A stretch of DNA of 55,916 nt from an uncultured Paludibacter sp. (GTDB taxonomy: Bacteria > Bacteroidota > Bacteroidia > Bacteroidales > Paludibacteraceae), in the NCBI GenBank assembly GCA_900498215.1, contig LR026962.1, forward strand, positions 2,170,037 through 2,225,952, written 5' to 3'. Shown here piece after piece: positions 52,971 through 55,916 of this stretch. The first letter of the stretch is position 1. Every line of letters starts with the position of its first letter. A program made the position numbers and the translations under genes. The notes under the pieces are model-generated. The model saw only the letters and a list, made by a program, of their open reading frames with translations. It did not search any database and was not told where the DNA came from.

Positions 52971-52993
52971 ATTGCCCTTTCAGGGCGAAATTT
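52971..52993 (+). repeat. Extra hairpin copy outside element 1
   Basis: ATTGCCCTTTCAGGGCGAAATTT, nearly the same as the inner hairpin at 52902-52920. A solo copy, consistent with REP-like spread. Confidence 0.7.
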
Positions 52994-53110
52994 GAAGCGG
53001 AATTGTTTTTGAATTAGTTCAAATGTTTTTTATTTTTCTTGTTAATAAGTTTACCATTAAGAAATTTAGGAAATTAAGAATTGCCTAAATTTAACTCAAT
53101 TTCTAAATGG

Positions 53111-54325
53111 TTATTTAACGCCACAAAAAGTCCCCCAAGGGGGATTTAGGGGGCTGTATAATATCTCTTTAAAATTTTCCGTTTCAAAAATAATAAAATT
53201 TGCTTTATTTCCTCTTTTCAAAACGCCGATATCATCTCTTTTTAACGCTTTTGCGGCACGGCAGGTGAGTGCAGCCCACGTTTCAGCCATCGAAAGTTTT
53301 TCCTTTGCACCAAAAATGGATGCTTGAACGAGTAAATTCCCCATTGGCGCGCTTCCCGGGTTCCAATCCGAAGCAATGACTAATGAACAGCCCGCATCAA
53401 GCAATTTACGTGCAGGCGCAAATTTCTCTCCCAAACCAATTGAAGCGCCCGGAAGCGCTACCGGAATAACATTGCTTCTGGATAATATCTCAATTTCTCT
53501 ATCATCGGCATATTCCAAATGGTCCATGGAAACCGCGTCCATTTCCACAGCAAGTTTTGCCGTGTCGTTTGAAAACTGATCGCCGTGAATAACGACATCA
53601 AATCCCATTTTTTTTGCTTCCGAAAGATAATATTCAGAATCGGAAACAGAAAATGCTCCTTTTTCAACAAAAATATCCACTCGTTGGGCTAAGTTTTTCT
53701 TTTTTATTTCTGGAAGAAGATGTTGTACAACATCTTGCAAATATTCTCTTTCGTTTCCCGGAAAATCTTTCGGTTTGATATGCGCTGCCAGACAAGTCGG
53801 GATAAGTTCGGATTTTGTCTTTTGATTTGCCAACTGAATGGCTTCCAGCATTTTTAATTCATCTTCCACCGAAAGTCCGTAACCGCTTTTCACTTCGATG
53901 GTTGTAACGCCTTGCTGATACAGTTTCTCCGCACGCTGAACGATTAAATTTGTCAATTCTTCCAAACTTGCTTCCCGAGTTTTTTGTACTGTGCTCCAAA
54001 TTCCACCGCCCGCTTCTGCAATTTCCAAATATGATTTTCCTTCCAAACGCATTGCGTAATCATCAGCGCGCGAACCAGCCCAACAAATATGCGTGTGCAC
54101 ATCAATCATTCCCGGCAGGCAAACAAAACTCCCATCCAAAAATTGAATTTCGGCATCAGGATTTTCTTTTTTCAATTGTTCAAAATTACCAATATCCAAA
54201 ATTTTCTCGTCAGCATACAAAATTCCCGCATCTGGAATTATTTCCAGTTGATTATCAGATATTTTTCCCCGCAAAGGAAGATTGTCCATTGTTAGAAGTT
54301 GGGTGAAAGGACCAATTAATTTCAT
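53111..54325 (-). CDS. hutI: Imidazolonepropionase
   Basis: 404 aa amidohydrolase that opens imidazolone-5-propionate to formiminoglutamate. Metal site DVHTH (75-79), GGGIWSTV, TTIEVKSGYGL, VIHGDQFSN and ASDWNPGSAP. The last ten or so residues (SPLNPPWGTF...) are encoded by the dispersed repeat at 53126-53157 and do not resemble the usual C-terminus, so the normal end was probably replaced. Flanked on both sides by transposase elements. Confidence 0.93.
   Translation of the reverse strand: MKLIGPFTQLLTMDNLPLRGKISDNQLEIIPDAGILYADEKILDIGNFEQLKKENPDAEIQFLDGSFVCLPGMIDVHTHICWAGSRADDYAMRLEGKSYLEIAEAGGGIWSTVQKTREASLEELTNLIVQRAEKLYQQGVTTIEVKSGYGLSVEDELKMLEAIQLANQKTKSELIPTCLAAHIKPKDFPGNEREYLQDVVQHLLPEIKKKNLAQRVDIFVEKGAFSVSDSEYYLSEAKKMGFDVVIHGDQFSNDTAKLAVEMDAVSMDHLEYADDREIEILSRSNVIPVALPGASIGLGEKFAPARKLLDAGCSLVIASDWNPGSAPMGNLLVQASIFGAKEKLSMAETWAALTCRAAKALKRDDIGVLKRGNKANFIIFETENFKEILYSPLNPPWGTFCGVK
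53126..53157 (+). repeat. Dispersed G/C-rich repeat, copy B, overlapping the hutI end
   Basis: Closest to copy A: AAAAGTCCCCC, AA, GGGGGATTTAGGGGGCTGT. On the minus strand it is translated as the HutI C-terminus. Confidence 0.8.
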
Positions 54326-54335
54326 TGTCTTTGTT

Positions 54336-54908
54336 CAATTGCCACGCCTTTTAAGGCGTGGATAATATTGTTTCTAAAAAAATGGCTTTAGCCAAAATTT
54401 ATTTATCTTTTATTCTCTTAAAATTGTATTTTTGGATAAATTCTTCATATTCTTCTGCAAAAGTTTTCTTTTTGTGATGAGTTTCTTGTGATTTAATATA
54501 TTCTCTTACTTTATCAATCATTGATTCAGAAACAGAAACGGAAAAATACTCATCTTGCCAGCCGAATTTATCATTAATCAAGTTATTTTTATTTATCCAA
54601 AATGAAGATTCCCCTTTGATGAGTTGAACCACTTTTTCAATTGTTTGATTTGATGATAATGAAATCAAACAATGACAATGCTCTGCATAACCATTAACAA
54701 CGTCTATAAATATGCCTTTTTCATTTGCGTTTTGTTTGATATGTTTCCAAACTTCAACTCTCAATTTAGATGAATTTAGAAATGGTAATCTGTTGTAAGT
54801 TGAGAAAACCAAATGGATACAAACTTTAATGTGTGGCATTTTATTTAAGTTTTGGCTAAAGCCAATTGTTTTTGTTTTGTATCCACGCCTTAAAAGGCGT
54901 GGCAATTG
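54336..54908. mobile_element. IS200/RAYT-like element 2 with perfect 29-bp inverted repeats
   Basis: The ends 54336-54364 and 54880-54908 are perfect inverted repeats of 29 bp, each containing the palindrome CCACGCCTTTTAAGGCGTGG. Inside them a second palindrome, TGGCTTTAGCCA (54383-54394), recurs inverted at 54853-54864 as TGGCTAAAGCCA. The Y1 transposase gene lies between. Total 573 bp, between hutU and hutI. Confidence 0.85.
54399..54839 (-). CDS. Y1 (HUH) transposase, RAYT-like, element 2
   Basis: 146 aa from the ATG at 54837-54839 (MPHIKVCIHLVFSTYNR). HUH motif H54-C55-H56 (AEHCHCLI), catalytic Tyr probably Y114 in REYIKSQETHHKKKTF. An N-terminal extension of the open frame to 54968 runs through the element's own end and is rejected. 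Only distantly similar to the element 1 protein. Confidence 0.92.
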   Translation of the reverse strand: MPHIKVCIHLVFSTYNRLPFLNSSKLRVEVWKHIKQNANEKGIFIDVVNGYAEHCHCLISLSSNQTIEKVVQLIKGESSFWINKNNLINDKFGWQDEYFSVSVSESMIDKVREYIKSQETHHKKKTFAEEYEEFIQKYNFKRIKDK

Positions 54909-54971
54909 ATAATTCAAACCCTTAAAATATATAGAAATTGATAATTCGAATTCTCTTTTTTTATTCAAAAA

Positions 54972-55916
54972 TCACAGTTCAGACATTTTTTTCCTGTTTT
55001 CAATCGCTTGTTCATATCCTGCATCAGCGTGGCGATAAATTCCCATTGCCGGATCATTGAATAAAACGCGACTCAAACACTCATCAGCGCGTTCTGTTCC
55101 GTCGGCTAAAATCACCATTCCTGCGTGTTGTGAATATCCAATTCCTACGCCGCCTCCGTGATGAAACGAAACCCAGGTTGCGCCGCCTGCCGTGTTTGAC
55201 ATTAAATTCAACAATGTCCAATCCGAAACAGCATCCGAACCGTCTTTCATTCCTTCTGTTTCACGATTTGGTGATGCTACCGAACCGCAATCCAAATGGT
55301 CGCGACCAATTACAATCGGCGCTTTTAATTTTCCTTCGCGAACCAATTTATTGAATAAAAGTCCTGCTTTTTCGCGTTCGCCCATTCCAAGCCAGCAAAT
55401 GCGACTTGGCAAACCCTGAAACGCTACTTTTTCTCTTGCCTGCGTGAGCCAATTGATTAAGTGTGTATTTTCGGGGAAAAGTTCCATTAACGCTTTGTCG
55501 GTGGTGTAAATATCTTCCGGATCGCCGGAAAGCGCAGCCCAGCGGAACGGACCTTTGCCGTCGCAGAAAAGCGGACGAATAAATTTCGGGACAAAACCTT
55601 CAAAATCAAACGCGTTTTTACAACCTCCCTGACGCGCAAATTCACGCAGATTATTTCCGTAATCGAAAGTAACACTGCCACGTTTTTGCATTTCGAGCAT
55701 AAATTCAACGTGGCGAGCCATACTTTTCAATGAACGGTTTTTATATTCTTCGGGATTTGATTTTCTTAGTTTCAAAGCTTCTTCCAATGTTAATCCATTG
55801 GGAACATAACCGTTCAGCGGGTCGTGTGCCGAAGTTTGGTCGGTCAAAATATCGGGAATAAGATTGTCTTTCAATAATTTTTCCAATGTATCGCCAATAT
55901 CGCCTACCAAACCGAT
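54972..55916 (-). CDS. hutU: Urocanate hydratase, C-terminal part
   Basis: Continues past the right edge; about 315 C-terminal codons are visible. Urocanase adds water to urocanate, giving imidazolonepropionate, with NAD+ as electrophile. Landmarks: IGLVGDIGD at the edge, [41 protein letters not shown] (active-site Cys), [15 protein letters not shown] and [13 protein letters not shown]. The stop is 63 bp before the transposase element end. Confidence 0.95.
   Translation of the reverse strand: MGLVGDIGDTLEKLLKDNLIPDILTDQTSAHDPLNGYVPNGLTLEEALKLRKSNPEEYKNRSLKSMARHVEFMLEMQKRGSVTFDYGNNLREFARQGGCKNAFDFEGFVPKFIRPLFCDGKGPFRWAALSGDPEDIYTTDKALMELFPENTHLINWLTQAREKVAFQGLPSRICWLGMGEREKAGLLFNKLVREGKLKAPIVIGRDHLDCGSVASPNRETEGMKDGSDAVSDWTLLNLMSNTAGGATWVSFHHGGGVGIGYSQHAGMVILADGTERADECLSRVLFNDPAMGIYRHADAGYEQAIENRKKMSEL

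Noticed and set aside
1-55916. CRISPR arrays, phage genes, integrases or toxin-antitoxin pairs
   Set aside because: Looked for and not seen; the only mobile genes are the two Y1 transposases and, possibly, the GIY-YIG nuclease.

Overview
The window reads as a chromosomal piece of an AT-rich member of the Bacteroidota, most likely order Bacteroidales. The evidence is a SusC/SusD pair, two secreted glycosidases with type IX secretion (T9SS) C-terminal sorting domains, the lipoprotein TamA variant TamL, Bacteroidota-specific families (DUF4271, DUF4292, DUF4230, DUF2027-Smr), near absence of Shine-Dalgarno sequences, and many copies of the Bacteroidota -7 promoter element TAnnTTTG. I cannot name the genus from the sequence alone.

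Layout. 1-9200: the start of a leftward TrmH-type rRNA methylase gene, then a rightward run of tamL, dtd, pssA, a gldA-like ATPase gene, ruvB, a DUF2007 gene, an L,D-transpeptidase gene and a polysaccharide flippase gene; two small unknown membrane-protein genes sit inside this run. 9200-16030: RNase H with a viroplasmin domain, tRNA-Arg(CCU), lolD, tcdA, a YgjP-like metalloprotease, dgt, queA and a DUF2027-Smr gene. 16084-21463: a large secreted GH57-like protein with a starch-binding module, ridA, and a BON / BON-SH3 / DUF1508 cassette closed by a terminator. 21635-30542: dut, a TPR protein, a DUF4292 lipoprotein, an EnvC-like degenerate LytM protein, parE, a T9SS-secreted GH5 and tadA. 30736-39178: a carbohydrate block with susC, susD, an unknown lipoprotein and a GH9-polysaccharide deacetylase fusion. 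39190-43576 (minus): a membrane phosphoesterase, then pta, a degenerate 3-hydroxyacyl-CoA dehydrogenase gene and ackA as one operon. 43778-47663: LOG, DUF4271, hemD, rnpA, yidD and a queuosine precursor transporter gene. 47700-50400: a broken tRNA-Val copy, a GIY-YIG nuclease gene, intact tRNA-Val(UAC), radA and a DUF4230 gene. 50623-55916 (minus): histidine degradation genes ftcD, hutI and hutU (cut by the window edge), separated by two different HUH (Y1) transposase elements with hairpin inverted ends.

Most notable observations. (1) A compact H-type pseudoknot 4 nt before the queuosine-precursor transporter start codon matches the architecture of a class-I preQ1 riboswitch. (2) The hut genes are interrupted twice by REP-associated (RAYT-like) Y1 transposase elements; one has perfect 29-bp inverted repeats, each of which is itself a hairpin. 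(3) A GIY-YIG nuclease gene lies between an intact tRNA-Val and a broken tRNA-Val 3' copy, giving an almost exact 30-bp direct repeat. (4) A short G/C-rich dispersed repeat occurs four times; two copies abut start codons and two are translated in the same phase, inside queA and as the C-terminus of hutI. (5) The GH9-deacetylase fusion and the lipoprotein beside it look like an undescribed enzyme pair for decorated plant glucans.

Functional reading: the carbohydrate genes (GH57-like, GH5, SusCD, GH9-deacetylase) point to extracellular degradation of alpha- and beta-glucans with uptake through SusCD; pta-ackA to acetate-forming energy conservation; hut genes to histidine catabolism to glutamate via formiminoglutamate and tetrahydrofolate; queA plus the riboswitch-linked transporter to queuosine made with scavenged precursor. 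All family assignments come from reading motifs by eye; no database search was run.
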